Source: Lysobacterales bacterium (GTDB lineage Bacteria; Pseudomonadota; Gammaproteobacteria; Xanthomonadales; SZUA-38). From it: a stretch of 64,000 nt of DNA. Positions 18,073-27,057 of the stretch are shown piece after piece. The stretch spans positions 1 to 64,000 of the forward strand of contig JASJDM010000023.1 of assembly GCA_030065125.1 (NCBI GenBank). Direction: 5' to 3'. The notes beneath the pieces are model-generated. The model was not told the origin of the DNA. It was given only the letters and a program-made list of their open reading frames with translations, and did no database searches. The translations under genes and the position numbers were made by a program. Position 1 is the first letter of the stretch; each line of letters opens with the position of its first letter.

Positions 18073-18195
18073 CCCGCCTTCCCCCAAACGCGATGGCATC
18101 AGTTTATCAATCCGAGACAGCGGGGTCAGGTTTGGATTGCAGCACTTCAGTCATCCACCAGTGCTCTGATCGGTGCTTGCCTGAATGGCCGTGGA

Positions 18196-20250
18196 TTACT
18201 CCCCGATCTGCGCCAGGCTCCGGGCCCTGAGGGTTTCCGCCTGGGGATAACCAGGCCTGAGCTCCAGGGCGCGTTCGGCCAGTTCCAGGGCACGCTCGGC
18301 GTTACCCTGGCCCCATTGGATCACGCCCAGGTTCAGCCAGGCGGGGGCATAGAACGGCTGCTTTTCCAGGGCGGATTCCAGCAGGGTGATGGCCTCGCTG
18401 GTATCACCCTGGCGGTAGAGCAGGGTGGCCAGACCGTTGAGTGCGCGGACGTAGTCCGGGTCCTGGGCCAGAATTTCCCGGTAGTTTGCTTCCGAATCCT
18501 CCAGGTTACCCAGGTCTTCCAGCATCTGGGCCAGCAGAAGACGGGTGGTCAGGTTGCTGGGTTCGATGGCCAGGGCTGCCTCCATGGCGCCGGTGGCCTC
18601 CTCCAGTTGCCCGGAATTGGCGTTGTGCTGGGACAGCAGCAGCAGCGTGCGCACGTCTTCGGGATTGATCGCCAGCAGGCGGTCCAGCACCTGTTCACTG
18701 GCGTCACCGTCGCCCCTGCCCTGGTGGGCCTGGGCCAGCGCCTGGAGTACGGCCGGATTTCCGGGGTCCAGTTGTTCAGCGCGGAGCAATACGGCCAATG
18801 CGCCGTCGAATCTTTTTGACTCCACCAGGGCGGTTCCCTCGTTGTGCAGCCTGAATACCTCCATCATCTGCAGCGGGTCGGGCCGGTCCGGGTCAATCTC
18901 GTCGTCCATGGTCGCGGCGGCGGCGCCGGCCCCGATGTAGCCCAGGGAAGCCAGCCGTGCCAGCGCGGCCTGCAATTCGGCGGCATCGCCGGGCGCGGCG
19001 TCTTCTCCGCGGCTGAACCGACGGCCCTCCCAGGCCAGCAGGTCTTTAGTCTGCGCCATGCGATCGGTGAGGTGATCCCGCTCATCCGGGCGGGATGGCC
19101 CCAGGTTGTTGAGTTCGTCGGGATCCACGGCGCGGTCGTACAGGCGGGTATCGCTGGGACCACGGATCAGCATCATGTGATCGGCGGTGAGTCGTTCCAG
19201 CGGGCTCCAGCCGTAGATCAGGCGGCCCAGCATGGTTTCGGCGTAGATTTCCCGTTGCTCCGGCGCCTCCTGGTCGGACTGTGGCAGGGCCTGACCCTGG
19301 ACCTCCGGCGCAATCTCCAGCCCAAGCTGCTGCAGGACCGTGGGAAAGATGTCCACGGTGCTGACCGGCGCCGACACAGTGGTTCCCGCGTCCAAACCCG
19401 GTCCGCGCAGGATCAGGGGCACGCGCAGGGTGGAGGAATACAGCAGCAGCGCGTGGGTCGCTTCCCCATGCTCGCCCAGTCCTTCACCGTGATCGGCGGT
19501 CAGGATCACCAGGGTGTTATCCAGCTCACCGTCCCGCTCAAGCCGGGCGAGAATCCTTCCCACGGCTTCGTCGGTGGAGGCAATTTCGGCGTCATAGGGA
19601 GAGTCGGGGTAACGTTCCCGGTAGGGTGACGGGGGCAGCAGGGGCTGGTGGGGATCGAAGTAGTGCGTCCACAGGAAAAAAGGCCCGTCCCCCTGGCGCC
19701 GGTCCAGCCACGCCAGGGCTGCGCGGCTGACGTCGGCGGCGGGCCGCTCGTCAAAGAAACGGCGCAGCTGGGGGTGGGTCGTCTTGTCCAGGCTCGAGGG
19801 GTAGTTGTCATCGTAGACTTCGAACCCCTGGTCGATGCCGGTCTGGGAATCCAGTGGAAACGCGCCGACGAAGGCGGCGGTGTCATAACCTTCTTCCAGC
19901 AGGATTTCTGCCAGGGTCCGGGCTGACGAAGGCACGTAAAACCCGGCGTTCTCCCGCACGCCGTGATACACGGGATAGGTGCCGGTCAGGATCGAGGTGT
20001 GGGCCGGGAGAGTGATGGGGACGGGTGTAAAGGCGCTGTCGTAGCGGATTCCCGCCGCGGCCAGGGCATCGAAGCTGGGCGTTTCAATATCGGCGTTGCC
20101 ATAACACCCCAGGTGGTCCGCCCGGGTGGTATCCAGGGTGATGAGGAAGACATTGGGGCGATCGTCCGTGCAGCCACCGAGCAGCAGCAGGACCGCAATG
20201 CTACAGACCCAGTGAGCGGGCCTCCTGGACCACAAGAGCGGTGGGATCAT
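18196..20250 (-). CDS. Sulfatase-fold TPR lipoprotein
   Basis: 684 residues. A lipobox (LLLLGGC, Cys27) marks it as a lipoprotein. Residues ~32-430 have the alkaline phosphatase/sulfatase fold: metal motif ITLDTTRADHLGCYG (Asp40), and LTADHGEGLGEHGEATHA further on. Where sulfatases carry Cys/Ser-x-Pro-x-Arg, this protein has T-L-P-A-H (Thr80), so formylglycine cannot form; a Thr nucleophile as in phosphotransferases of the superfamily is possible. The C-terminal ~230 residues are TPR repeats (for example AERALELAERALELRPGYPQA). Its ATG overlaps the stop of the upstream parvulin lipoprotein gene (ATGA), implying joint function in the periplasm. Substrate unknown. Confidence 0.88.
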   Translation of the reverse strand: MIPPLLWSRRPAHWVCSIAVLLLLGGCTDDRPNVFLITLDTTRADHLGCYGNADIETPSFDALAAAGIRYDSAFTPVPITLPAHTSILTGTYPVYHGVRENAGFYVPSSARTLAEILLEEGYDTAAFVGAFPLDSQTGIDQGFEVYDDNYPSSLDKTTHPQLRRFFDERPAADVSRAALAWLDRRQGDGPFFLWTHYFDPHQPLLPPSPYRERYPDSPYDAEIASTDEAVGRILARLERDGELDNTLVILTADHGEGLGEHGEATHALLLYSSTLRVPLILRGPGLDAGTTVSAPVSTVDIFPTVLQQLGLEIAPEVQGQALPQSDQEAPEQREIYAETMLGRLIYGWSPLERLTADHMMLIRGPSDTRLYDRAVDPDELNNLGPSRPDERDHLTDRMAQTKDLLAWEGRRFSRGEDAAPGDAAELQAALARLASLGYIGAGAAAATMDDEIDPDRPDPLQMMEVFRLHNEGTALVESKRFDGALAVLLRAEQLDPGNPAVLQALAQAHQGRGDGDASEQVLDRLLAINPEDVRTLLLLSQHNANSGQLEEATGAMEAALAIEPSNLTTRLLLAQMLEDLGNLEDSEANYREILAQDPDYVRALNGLATLLYRQGDTSEAITLLESALEKQPFYAPAWLNLGVIQWGQGNAERALELAERALELRPGYPQAETLRARSLAQIGE

Positions 20251-21902
20251 CTCAGAAAGTCACCGGCCTCTGGGACCCGATGCAGCTTGAAACCGGCCTC
20301 AGCCAGGATCTGATCCTGCAGCTGCCGGTCCAGTTCCCTGCGATTGTCCGAGGCGTAGCTCCTGCGGACCCTGGGCAGCGCCTGGTCGAATGCCATGGGT
20401 TGATCCTCGGTTCGGTCGCGCAGCCTGAGGATGGCGAAGCCGCCGCGCAGCATCCAGGGGTCGTGGGACATCACCCGGCCCGTGCAGTAAATGGGGTCAG
20501 AGATGTCTCCGACTTCCATGTCCGTCAGGCCGGCGACAATGGCAGGACCCAGGCGGGCCGCCGCGGCGGGGGCGAGCGGGCCGAGGTCGCCGCCGTTGTC
20601 AGCACCGGGCCCGGTGGAATGCCGGCGTGCGGCGTCGGCGAAATCCGCACCGCCGCGCAGCTCGGCCACCAGGTCTTCAGCGCGTCTCTGGGTCGTGAAA
20701 GGGTCGTCGCCCTGGGCGATGAAAATCAGGTCCAGGTGGTCTTTCTGTGGCTCGCTGAACAATGCGGGCTGGGCGTCGTAATACTGCCGGAGCCTGTCCA
20801 TCGGGATCTGCTCGTCGAAGGTGGCGCGCCGGTCATTGAACAGGCGGTCCAGGCGTTGACGTCGGGTTGTGGTGGCCAGCTCTTCTTTCAGTGCCGGGCT
20901 GTCCAGGCCGCGCTTCAGCGCTTCTCCGGCCAGCAGGAAGTGGTCGACCAGCTGCTGTCGGCCGTCGGCAGGCTCGGGAAGAAGAATCTCGAGGGTCGTC
21001 GCGTCAATGGACCAGCCGGCGATATTCCATGGCGTGTTGTCGGTCTGGGCGTCGGTACCGGCTCGCAGGTCCTGCACCAGCTTCTCCTGGGCGACCCGGT
21101 AATCGGCCTGCATCAGCAGGTTCCTGGCGGTGGCCTCCAGCTGGGCAGCGCTGGGAGCGACCGGCGGCAGTTTTCGGATCAAGCGCAGGATATGCAGCCC
21201 GGTGCGCGACTCCACCACGCCGCTGATGCCGTATTCTTCCAGCGCCAGCAGGGCTTCCCGTGTGTTTTCATCCAGGTCGGCGGGACGTGCGTTCAGAACC
21301 ATGCCGCCGCCGTCGGCGTCGCTGGAGTCGGAGTGCTGGCGCACCAGTTCGTGAAAATCCGCACCCGCCTGGGCCTCCCGGGCGATGGCATCTGCCCGAG
21401 CCCGGATGTTATCGATTTCCCCGGGTTCTGACGCGCGATCCAGTCGTAGATAAATGTGCTGGAAATTCAGGACAGGCTCATTGGACTGGTTGGCGGACAA
21501 CTCGGCAACCTTGGCCCTGATGGCCTCTTCGCTTGGGACCAGCTCAGCGGCCACGGCTTTCAAAAGGGCCGATTTCAACGCGCTGGTGTAAAGCCACAGA
21601 TCGTAAGCCACGGCTTCGGGAGAGGCGCGCAGCTCCCGGGCCTGTTCCGATGCCTCGAGGACCTTCTCCAGCGCGAGCCGCCGGATCTTGCTTTCCATGG
21701 CGTCGGAAGCAGCGCCCGCGGCCGGGAGTTGTCGCTCGGACTCGGGCAGGGTCAGAAGGTAGGCTTCAAGGTCGGTAACGGTGATGGTTTCGGCATCGGT
21801 TGTCGCCAGTGTCTCCGGCGAGCGGGAACAGGCGGATGCCAGCAACAGGGAGGCCATCAAGACCGCCCCAGCGCACATAAAACGAAGCGGTCTGGATATC
21901 AT
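20247..21902 (-). CDS. Double-parvulin peptidyl-prolyl isomerase lipoprotein
   Basis: 551 residues from the ATG at 21902, chosen because it places a lipoprotein signal at the N-terminus (lipobox LLASAC, Cys25); the frame extends up to 21980 without a signal. Two parvulin-like PpiC domains are visible: residues ~140-240 (NFQHIYLRLDRAS ... GLHILRLIRK) and ~400-520 (LDLIFIAQGDDPF ... GGDLGPLAP ... GFAILRLRDR), flanked by helical SurA-like regions. It probably assists folding of exported proteins in the periplasm. Translationally coupled to the sulfatase-fold lipoprotein, which may be its client or partner. Confidence 0.88.
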   Translation of the reverse strand: MISRPLRFMCAGAVLMASLLLASACSRSPETLATTDAETITVTDLEAYLLTLPESERQLPAAGAASDAMESKIRRLALEKVLEASEQARELRASPEAVAYDLWLYTSALKSALLKAVAAELVPSEEAIRAKVAELSANQSNEPVLNFQHIYLRLDRASEPGEIDNIRARADAIAREAQAGADFHELVRQHSDSSDADGGGMVLNARPADLDENTREALLALEEYGISGVVESRTGLHILRLIRKLPPVAPSAAQLEATARNLLMQADYRVAQEKLVQDLRAGTDAQTDNTPWNIAGWSIDATTLEILLPEPADGRQQLVDHFLLAGEALKRGLDSPALKEELATTTRRQRLDRLFNDRRATFDEQIPMDRLRQYYDAQPALFSEPQKDHLDLIFIAQGDDPFTTQRRAEDLVAELRGGADFADAARRHSTGPGADNGGDLGPLAPAAAARLGPAIVAGLTDMEVGDISDPIYCTGRVMSHDPWMLRGGFAILRLRDRTEDQPMAFDQALPRVRRSYASDNRRELDRQLQDQILAEAGFKLHRVPEAGDFLR

Positions 21903-21979
21903 CGCGCCATGGTACCCCGGCCGCTTTTCGTGCTCAATAAGAGGCGTGGGAACCGGACGATTACGGTACCGCAATGACA

Positions 21980-21988
21980 TGTTACAAT
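21980..21988 (+). promoter_or_regulatory. Extended -10 promoter candidate
   Basis: TGTTACAAT matches the extended -10 consensus TGnTATAAT at all but one position and lies about 40 bases before the GTG of the secreted protein at 22029. No good -35 is seen, which extended -10 promoters do not need. It also supports placing the divergent parvulin gene start at 21902 rather than 21980. Confidence 0.45.
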
Positions 21989-22028
21989 CCCCGCCGACGG
22001 CCGAGATGGACTTAATAAGGGGGCCTCA

Positions 22029-22796
22029 GTGAAAGCACTTCGATCCGCGTTTCTGGTTGTCCTGGTCACCGCACTGCTGACCGGATTGACAATCGCCCAG
22101 ACCGATCAAGACATCCCCGAGAGCGGGCCCGGCTACGAGCTGCTCGATCGCGATGCCAAGGGCACACCCTGGAGGACGCCATACGATAAGGGTCCGCCGT
22201 CCCCGTCGCCCATGGCAACCCTGCAACACCCCGGCGCCACTACGGGTGTCACCATGGTATCGATCGGGTTTTTCCCCACTATGGCCCCGGCCAGTTTCAT
22301 CGGGAATTTCTTTACCGCGCCGGGTGACTTTCCGACTTCTTACTATCCGTTCTTCGTCACCGGCGCTTTTGCCTGGGGCACCGGGCCACCCACCATGGCG
22401 ACCCTGGGTGCTGGCGTTGCCAACGGTCCATTTCCTGTCGGCACCATGATGTGGAACGGGTTTGCAACGGCTTCCCTTCCCGGGCCGCCAGCCATGACCA
22501 GTGGACTGTTTGGCGCACCGGGGATCTTCCCCAGCACGCCACCCACGGTGGCGGTTCCGACCGGCGCGGGGGTTGCCTGCGGCCTGTTTTCAGTCCCAGG
22601 ACCGGGGCCCGGTGTCGGCGCGCTCGCCTTCCCGCCAACGCCTCGGCCGTTTCGCGTGAGCTTCAGCGGCCCGCCGATGGGTACCCAGGACTTCCTGGCG
22701 ACGGCCACGTTTGTTCTGCCAAACGCCGTAGTGGCGGGCTGTTACATCAGCGGCGCCACCGTACCGGTAGAGCTGCAGCACTTTTCGGTCGAATAA
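22029..22796 (+). CDS. Secreted Pro/Gly-rich protein of unknown function
   Basis: 255 residues with a signal peptide (MKALRSAFLVVLVTALLTGLTIAQ); the GTG start follows AAGGGGG. The mature protein is dominated by Pro, Gly, Phe, Ala and Thr (for example GAPGIFPSTPPTVAVPTGAG, VPGPGPGVGALAFPPTPRP) with recurring short blocks such as GPPTMATLGAG and GPPAMTSGLFGAP. Two cysteines (VACGLF, AGCYIS) could form a disulfide. The composition suggests an extended or beta-structured surface protein. No family is recognised. A perfect hairpin follows the stop codon. Confidence 0.7.
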   Translation: MKALRSAFLVVLVTALLTGLTIAQTDQDIPESGPGYELLDRDAKGTPWRTPYDKGPPSPSPMATLQHPGATTGVTMVSIGFFPTMAPASFIGNFFTAPGDFPTSYYPFFVTGAFAWGTGPPTMATLGAGVANGPFPVGTMMWNGFATASLPGPPAMTSGLFGAPGIFPSTPPTVAVPTGAGVACGLFSVPGPGPGVGALAFPPTPRPFRVSFSGPPMGTQDFLATATFVLPNAVVAGCYISGATVPVELQHFSVE

Positions 22797-22831
22797 GCCA
22801 GCGCCGGCCGCACCGGCCCGGACCCAGCTTG

Positions 22832-22865
22832 CCAGCACCACCAGTTCAAATACTGGTGGTGCTGG
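22832..22865. terminator. Perfect 14-bp hairpin between convergent genes
   Basis: CCAGCACCACCAGT (22832-22845), loop TCAAAT, ACTGGTGGTGCTGG (22852-22865): a perfect 14-base stem 35 bases after the secreted protein stop and 53 bases beyond the end of the convergent MAPEG gene. A TTTT run lies seven bases after the stem on the plus strand. It most likely ends transcription of one or both genes; the short T-run makes it an imperfect intrinsic terminator. Confidence 0.65.
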
Positions 22866-22918
22866 ATGTCGTTTTGAATCTCTAGGACCATCCGCGGCCT
22901 CACGCGGTCCAGTATGGA

Positions 22919-23308
22919 TCAGGTCAGAGCTGCCACCAGCATCACCGCGGTTGCGCCAAATCCGACGCTCCAAACCAGCGAGCGGACCAGGAAAACGCCG
23001 GAGGCATAGGCGGGGATATACAGAATCCGTGCCCAGAGATACGCCCAGGCGCAGTTTTGGGTGAGCGGCGTGCTGGCCTCGCCCAGCACCACAACCAGGA
23101 CGGCAATGGTGAACAGGATCAATCCTTCGAAGTGGTTGTCCATGGCGCGTTTCAGTCGGCCTGCCACGCCCGTGATCGGCTGCGGTACGTCCCGGTTGCC
23201 GCCGGTGTAGGTCACGCCCAACTGCAGGTTCACCGGAACCGCCATCAGCACGAATTGCAGGAACTGCAGCAGGGCAGCGTATCCGAGTACCTTGAGTTCG
23301 ACGGGCAT
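22919..23308 (-). CDS. MAPEG family membrane protein
   Basis: 129 residues with four hydrophobic helices, the size and layout of bacterial MAPEG proteins (membrane-associated eicosanoid/glutathione metabolism). Family features include the NRDVPQPITGVAGRLKRAMDNHFEGL loop after helix 1 and the RILYIPAYASG segment after helix 3. AAAGGA before the ATG supports the start. Most bacterial members lack a known substrate; glutathione-linked membrane chemistry is possible. It is followed upstream in the same direction by the nucleotidyltransferase gene, 24 bases away, so the two probably form an operon. Confidence 0.9.
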   Translation of the reverse strand: MPVELKVLGYAALLQFLQFVLMAVPVNLQLGVTYTGGNRDVPQPITGVAGRLKRAMDNHFEGLILFTIAVLVVVLGEASTPLTQNCAWAYLWARILYIPAYASGVFLVRSLVWSVGFGATAVMLVAALT

Positions 23309-23332
23309 AGGCCTGGTCCTTTCTGTGAATCG

Positions 23333-24142
23333 TTACCAGTCTTCCATGGGTGTGGTGTCCGACATCCAGCTCCACTCCACGTCGGTCATGAACCAGGTGT
23401 AGGCCTCGAGGTCGGTGACGCCCCAGTCCCGGAAGCTACGGATCGAGTCGAACAACGCAGCGGCGTGGTCGGTGTTGGGCTCATCCAGCAGCCGGTTGAA
23501 ATTGGAAATCATGTCCGCCGGTTTGTCGGGGACGGCCTCCAGTGTCCTGGGCAGCCACTTGTGGAACGGGAACAACCGGCGATTGTGGGCCAGGATCAAT
23601 CGCCCGGCATACAGCGCCAGCTGGCTGGCGGCGCGGGTGATGGCGTAGCGGTTGCCGTGGCGCTGTGCTTCGTTCATCAGCCAGTGCCCCATAAACGCCA
23701 TACAGTAGAAGGCTCGCAGCCGCGCTTCGTGCCCAGCTTCCGGATAGACGGGTATGCGATTGATCAGTTCATCCAGCCCGTCAACGCGGGAATAGGCGAC
23801 AAACGCGCCTTCAAAGGCGGCGCGGGACGGTTCGTTGCCTTTGGCAGCCACGGCTTCCAGGAACGGGAGGTTGACGATCTTGCCGTCCACGTAGCCGCCT
23901 TCATAGTCGCAAAGGTCTGTGCGGTTGATAAACAGGTCGCGCGCTGCCAGGCGCCGGTCGAACGACTCGTCGGTGGCAATGATGAGGAAGTCCACGTCGG
24001 AATCATCCCGCGCAAAGCCCTTGGCCACCGAGCCGCCGATGATCAGGCCGAGGAATTCCGGATCATCGCGGTAGGCGTCAGCCAGTTGATGGATGGCGCG
24101 CTGATGGTGTTCTCGAATAGGCAAGCTGGCAGTATACGCCAA
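23333..24142 (-). CDS. Nucleotidyltransferase-domain protein
   Basis: 269 residues. The N-terminal part carries the pol-beta-type nucleotidyltransferase motif GGSVAKGFARDDSDVDFLI (G-S-x-A-x-G...D-x-D, ~residues 36-54), the NTP- and metal-binding core. The C-terminal two thirds are helical and not recognised in detail. The first codon is TTG at 24142 with CAGGG near it; the start is uncertain by a few codons. Such proteins transfer nucleotides to small molecules (as in aminoglycoside enzymes), proteins or RNA; the target here is not known. Operon with the MAPEG gene and divergent from the Hsp70 module. Confidence 0.82.
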   Translation of the reverse strand: MAYTASLPIREHHQRAIHQLADAYRDDPEFLGLIIGGSVAKGFARDDSDVDFLIIATDESFDRRLAARDLFINRTDLCDYEGGYVDGKIVNLPFLEAVAAKGNEPSRAAFEGAFVAYSRVDGLDELINRIPVYPEAGHEARLRAFYCMAFMGHWLMNEAQRHGNRYAITRAASQLALYAGRLILAHNRRLFPFHKWLPRTLEAVPDKPADMISNFNRLLDEPNTDHAAALFDSIRSFRDWGVTDLEAYTWFMTDVEWSWMSDTTPMEDW

Positions 24143-24299
24143 GCCCTGATTGTCGCCTTGTCTACCTTGATTTGTGACCCAGCCGGATCAGGGTTGTCTG
24201 CCCGATTGTATCGGACTAGTCTGAGGGGGAGGTTCCCTGAGTCCAGGTGTTGCTTGTGATCGGCGAGGTCACCGGGGGAGCAACAAAGGAAAGATTTCC

Positions 24300-26735
24300 A
24301 TGACCGAATCAAGGTACCTGGGCATTGACCTGGGGACATCCAATTCAGCGGTTGCTGTGTTCGAAGGCGGTAGGGTGAGGCCGGTGTTCGATCCCATGGG
24401 GGACATCAGCACGCCTTCGGTGGTCCGAGTCACTCCCTCGGGAATTGTCGTGGGTCGCAAGGCACAGCGAAAACTGTTCGACGACCCCGAGAATACATTC
24501 AAGGAATTCAAGCGGTTGATGGGCACCAATACCTTGGCGGGTCCAGACCGAAACGGTCAGCAATGGAGTCCGGTGGAGCTGTCGGCTGAAGTGCTGAAGG
24601 CACTGAAGCGGTCTGCTGAGGAATCCTGCGACGCGACTTTTGACAAGGTCGTCGTTACCTTGCCGGCCCTGTTTGAGTTACCCCAGAGCCATGCCACGGC
24701 CAACGCCGCTCGAATCGCCGGCTTCCAGGGTGTCGAGTTGTTGCCCGAGCCGGTGGCCTCGGGTTTGGCGGCGGGCTGGGACCAGGAAGAAAAAGGCGCC
24801 TGGCTGGTCTACGACCTGGGCGGGGGAACGTTTGATGTGTCCCTGCTGGAGTCAAGAGAGGGATTGCTCAGGGTCGTCGGTCACGATGGCGACAACTTCC
24901 TGGGTGGAAGGGACATTGACCGGGCCATGACCGAGTGGGTGAGGCAGAAGCTGAGTGATTCTTACAGGCTGGAACTGGACGACGGCCATGGCGATTTCAA
25001 ACCGGCCATCCGGCATATCCAAAGTGCTGTGGAAGCTGCAAAGATCCGGCTTTCAACGGCGGATAGCACGCTGATCGAGCTGGAGTTTGAGTACGACGGC
25101 CAGGAGGTGGCACTTGACCAGTCCATCAGCCGTCATGACCTGGAAACGCTGTCCCAGGACATCATCCAGAAAACCATCCACATCTGTCAGCGGCTGGTCA
25201 AATCAAAAGGGCTCCAACCCGACCAGATCCTAAAAGTGGTCCTGGTGGGTGGACCTGCCCATATGCCAATGGTCGGTGCCCAGGTGGAACAGCACCTGGC
25301 GCCCATTGCCAAATCCGACATTGACCCCATGGCGCTGGTGGCAGAGGGTGCGGCACTCTATGCCGCCACTATTGGACTGGCCTGCCACGGGGAGCGTGAA
25401 TCGGCGAAACCCCGCCAATCGGCACTGTGGCTGCAGCATCCCACCGTATGCAGCGATCTGAATCCCAATCTGCTGGGGCGGGTGCTGGACGAAACGATGG
25501 CGCTGACATCGATTCGGGCCACCGAGACCCAATCAGGTTGGCAGAGCGACAAGGTGCCCATCGAAGACAATCTGTTTGTAATTGAGCTGACCATCCGTGC
25601 GGGACAGCGCAACCGCTTCATGCTTGAAGGTTTTGATCAACGCGGCAACAGAGTCGATATCGGCGAGCCCGGATTTGAAGTTACCCACGGCATTTCCATG
25701 TCCGACCCGCCGCTGTCACGGTCTATCGGGTTGGCGCTTGCGGATGGCAGTACCCGGAGATTCATCGAGCGGGGCACGCCGTTACCCGCTAAGCGCACCT
25801 TCGTCCAACACTCCGCGGAATCACTCGCTCCCCGTGGGGAGGGCCGACTGACCATCCCCATCGTCCAGGGTGAACGCAACAAATCCCGTTTCTGCCGCCA
25901 GGTGGGCGAGCTGGTTTTGACGTCGTCTGACATCAAACGAACCGTCCAGGTCGGCGCGCCCATTGAAATCACCATCGAGGTTGACCGCGGTGGTGATCTC
26001 AAAGCCCAGGCCTTCCTGATGGACCAGAATGTCCTGATCGAAGGCGTAGCTCAGCTGGCCATGGGGGATCCATCGCCGGAAAGCCTGAGAGCCCTTTGCC
26101 AGAGCCTCGCCGTCCGGATCAACAACCATTTCCAGGCGATGTTTCGGGAGCGCGACGAAAAAATGATTGCGCGCATGGAGCCCTTGAGCCAGCAGATTCA
26201 ATTGGCCCAGAGGGCACTGCCGGAGCTGGAATCTGACGCGGACAGCCGCCTGCGAATTCACAGATCCCTGATCGAAATCGAAGTGGAACTGGAGCAGATC
26301 GAAAACGAAGATCAGATCGAAAACCTGATTGAAGAATGCCAGAGCAGATACGTCGAGGTGTCCTACCAGGTGGAAAGCCAAGGCGATCCAACCGACAGGC
26401 GACTGCTGCAGGACCTGGGCGCCCGTATGGGCCGGGCCACGGAGCGTGGACGCCAGAGCGAGATTGAAAAGGTCATTGAAGGGCTGGAGTCTCTGCAGGC
26501 GTCGGTGCACCGGAAGAGTCCGGCGTTCTGGAAAGACGCCTTTGATTACTGGGCGAGTTTCATTGGTCAGGCGCAAAACCAACGCAGAGCCAGGGCGATT
26601 GTGTCCGAAGGCCGGCAGGCGATAGCTGACAACAACATGGCAAAGCTGGAGAGCCTGACCCGTGAACTGGCCTCGCTGATTCCCCGCAAGCACCTGGGCG
26701 GCGGACAGGATCCACATGATTCCGGCGTTTACTGA
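24300..26735 (+). CDS. Large divergent Hsp70-family chaperone
   Basis: 811 residues, longer than DnaK or HscC. The ATP-binding domain (1-~370) is intact: GIDLGTSNSAVAV, TLPALFELPQSHATANAARIAG, VYDLGGGTFDVSLLE, GDNFLGGRDID and VLVGGPAHMPMV. An extra beta-rich insertion (~375-480) precedes a recognisable substrate-binding beta-sandwich (GTPLPAKRTFVQHS ... PIVQGERNKSRFCRQVGEL, ~484-590). The C-terminal ~210 residues are charged helices and coiled coil instead of the standard lid, and there is no EEVD-like tail. AAAGGAAAG precedes the ATG. The next gene overlaps by 20 bases and encodes a J-like protein; the third is membrane-anchored. A dedicated, probably membrane-linked, chaperone is inferred. 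Confidence 0.9.
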   Translation: MTESRYLGIDLGTSNSAVAVFEGGRVRPVFDPMGDISTPSVVRVTPSGIVVGRKAQRKLFDDPENTFKEFKRLMGTNTLAGPDRNGQQWSPVELSAEVLKALKRSAEESCDATFDKVVVTLPALFELPQSHATANAARIAGFQGVELLPEPVASGLAAGWDQEEKGAWLVYDLGGGTFDVSLLESREGLLRVVGHDGDNFLGGRDIDRAMTEWVRQKLSDSYRLELDDGHGDFKPAIRHIQSAVEAAKIRLSTADSTLIELEFEYDGQEVALDQSISRHDLETLSQDIIQKTIHICQRLVKSKGLQPDQILKVVLVGGPAHMPMVGAQVEQHLAPIAKSDIDPMALVAEGAALYAATIGLACHGERESAKPRQSALWLQHPTVCSDLNPNLLGRVLDETMALTSIRATETQSGWQSDKVPIEDNLFVIELTIRAGQRNRFMLEGFDQRGNRVDIGEPGFEVTHGISMSDPPLSRSIGLALADGSTRRFIERGTPLPAKRTFVQHSAESLAPRGEGRLTIPIVQGERNKSRFCRQVGELVLTSSDIKRTVQVGAPIEITIEVDRGGDLKAQAFLMDQNVLIEGVAQLAMGDPSPESLRALCQSLAVRINNHFQAMFRERDEKMIARMEPLSQQIQLAQRALPELESDADSRLRIHRSLIEIEVELEQIENEDQIENLIEECQSRYVEVSYQVESQGDPTDRRLLQDLGARMGRATERGRQSEIEKVIEGLESLQASVHRKSPAFWKDAFDYWASFIGQAQNQRRARAIVSEGRQAIADNNMAKLESLTRELASLIPRKHLGGGQDPHDSGVY

Positions 26736-27057
26736 ACCGCCGCTCTGCCACTTCTGGCCGTTCTGGGTACTTGAGCTCGGACCGGAGTGCAGCGACATCC
26801 AGGTGGAAAAAGCCGCCCGGGAAATCACCGCAAAGCTGGCGCTGGGGGTCCCCGGTGCGGCAGATTTCCAGGCTGTTCCGGGAACATTGCAGCGCGATGA
26901 AGCCCTGGTTCGAGAGGCAAGGAACCTGCTGCTGGACCCTGATCAACGGTTACTGGCTGAGTTCTGGTACATTGATCCCGGGTCCAGGGTCCCTGGGGCA
27001 GACGAGAACCTTTCCTCGGTCGATTACTGGCGGCAACTGCTGGGGCTTGACGCATGA
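26716..27057 (+). CDS. Small J-domain-like protein lacking HPD
   Basis: 113 residues. The stretch FWVLELGPECSDIQVEKAAREI resembles helix I-II of a J domain (YxVLGLxPxA...EIxxAYR), and ARNLLLDPDQRLLAEFWY resembles helix III (A...LxDPxxRxxY). The HPD motif that triggers Hsp70 ATPase is absent from the linking loop. The gene overlaps the Hsp70 stop by 20 bases and its own stop overlaps the next start (ATGA), so it is tightly coupled to both. It may be a structural J mimic that docks or inhibits its Hsp70 partner. The J resemblance is my pattern reading and is not certain. Confidence 0.7.
   Translation: MIPAFTEPPLCHFWPFWVLELGPECSDIQVEKAAREITAKLALGVPGAADFQAVPGTLQRDEALVREARNLLLDPDQRLLAEFWYIDPGSRVPGADENLSSVDYWRQLLGLDA

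Noticed and set aside
18196..20250. Annotation as a classical arylsulfatase
   Set aside because: The formylglycine site Cys/Ser is replaced by Thr, so the standard sulfatase mechanism is unlikely.
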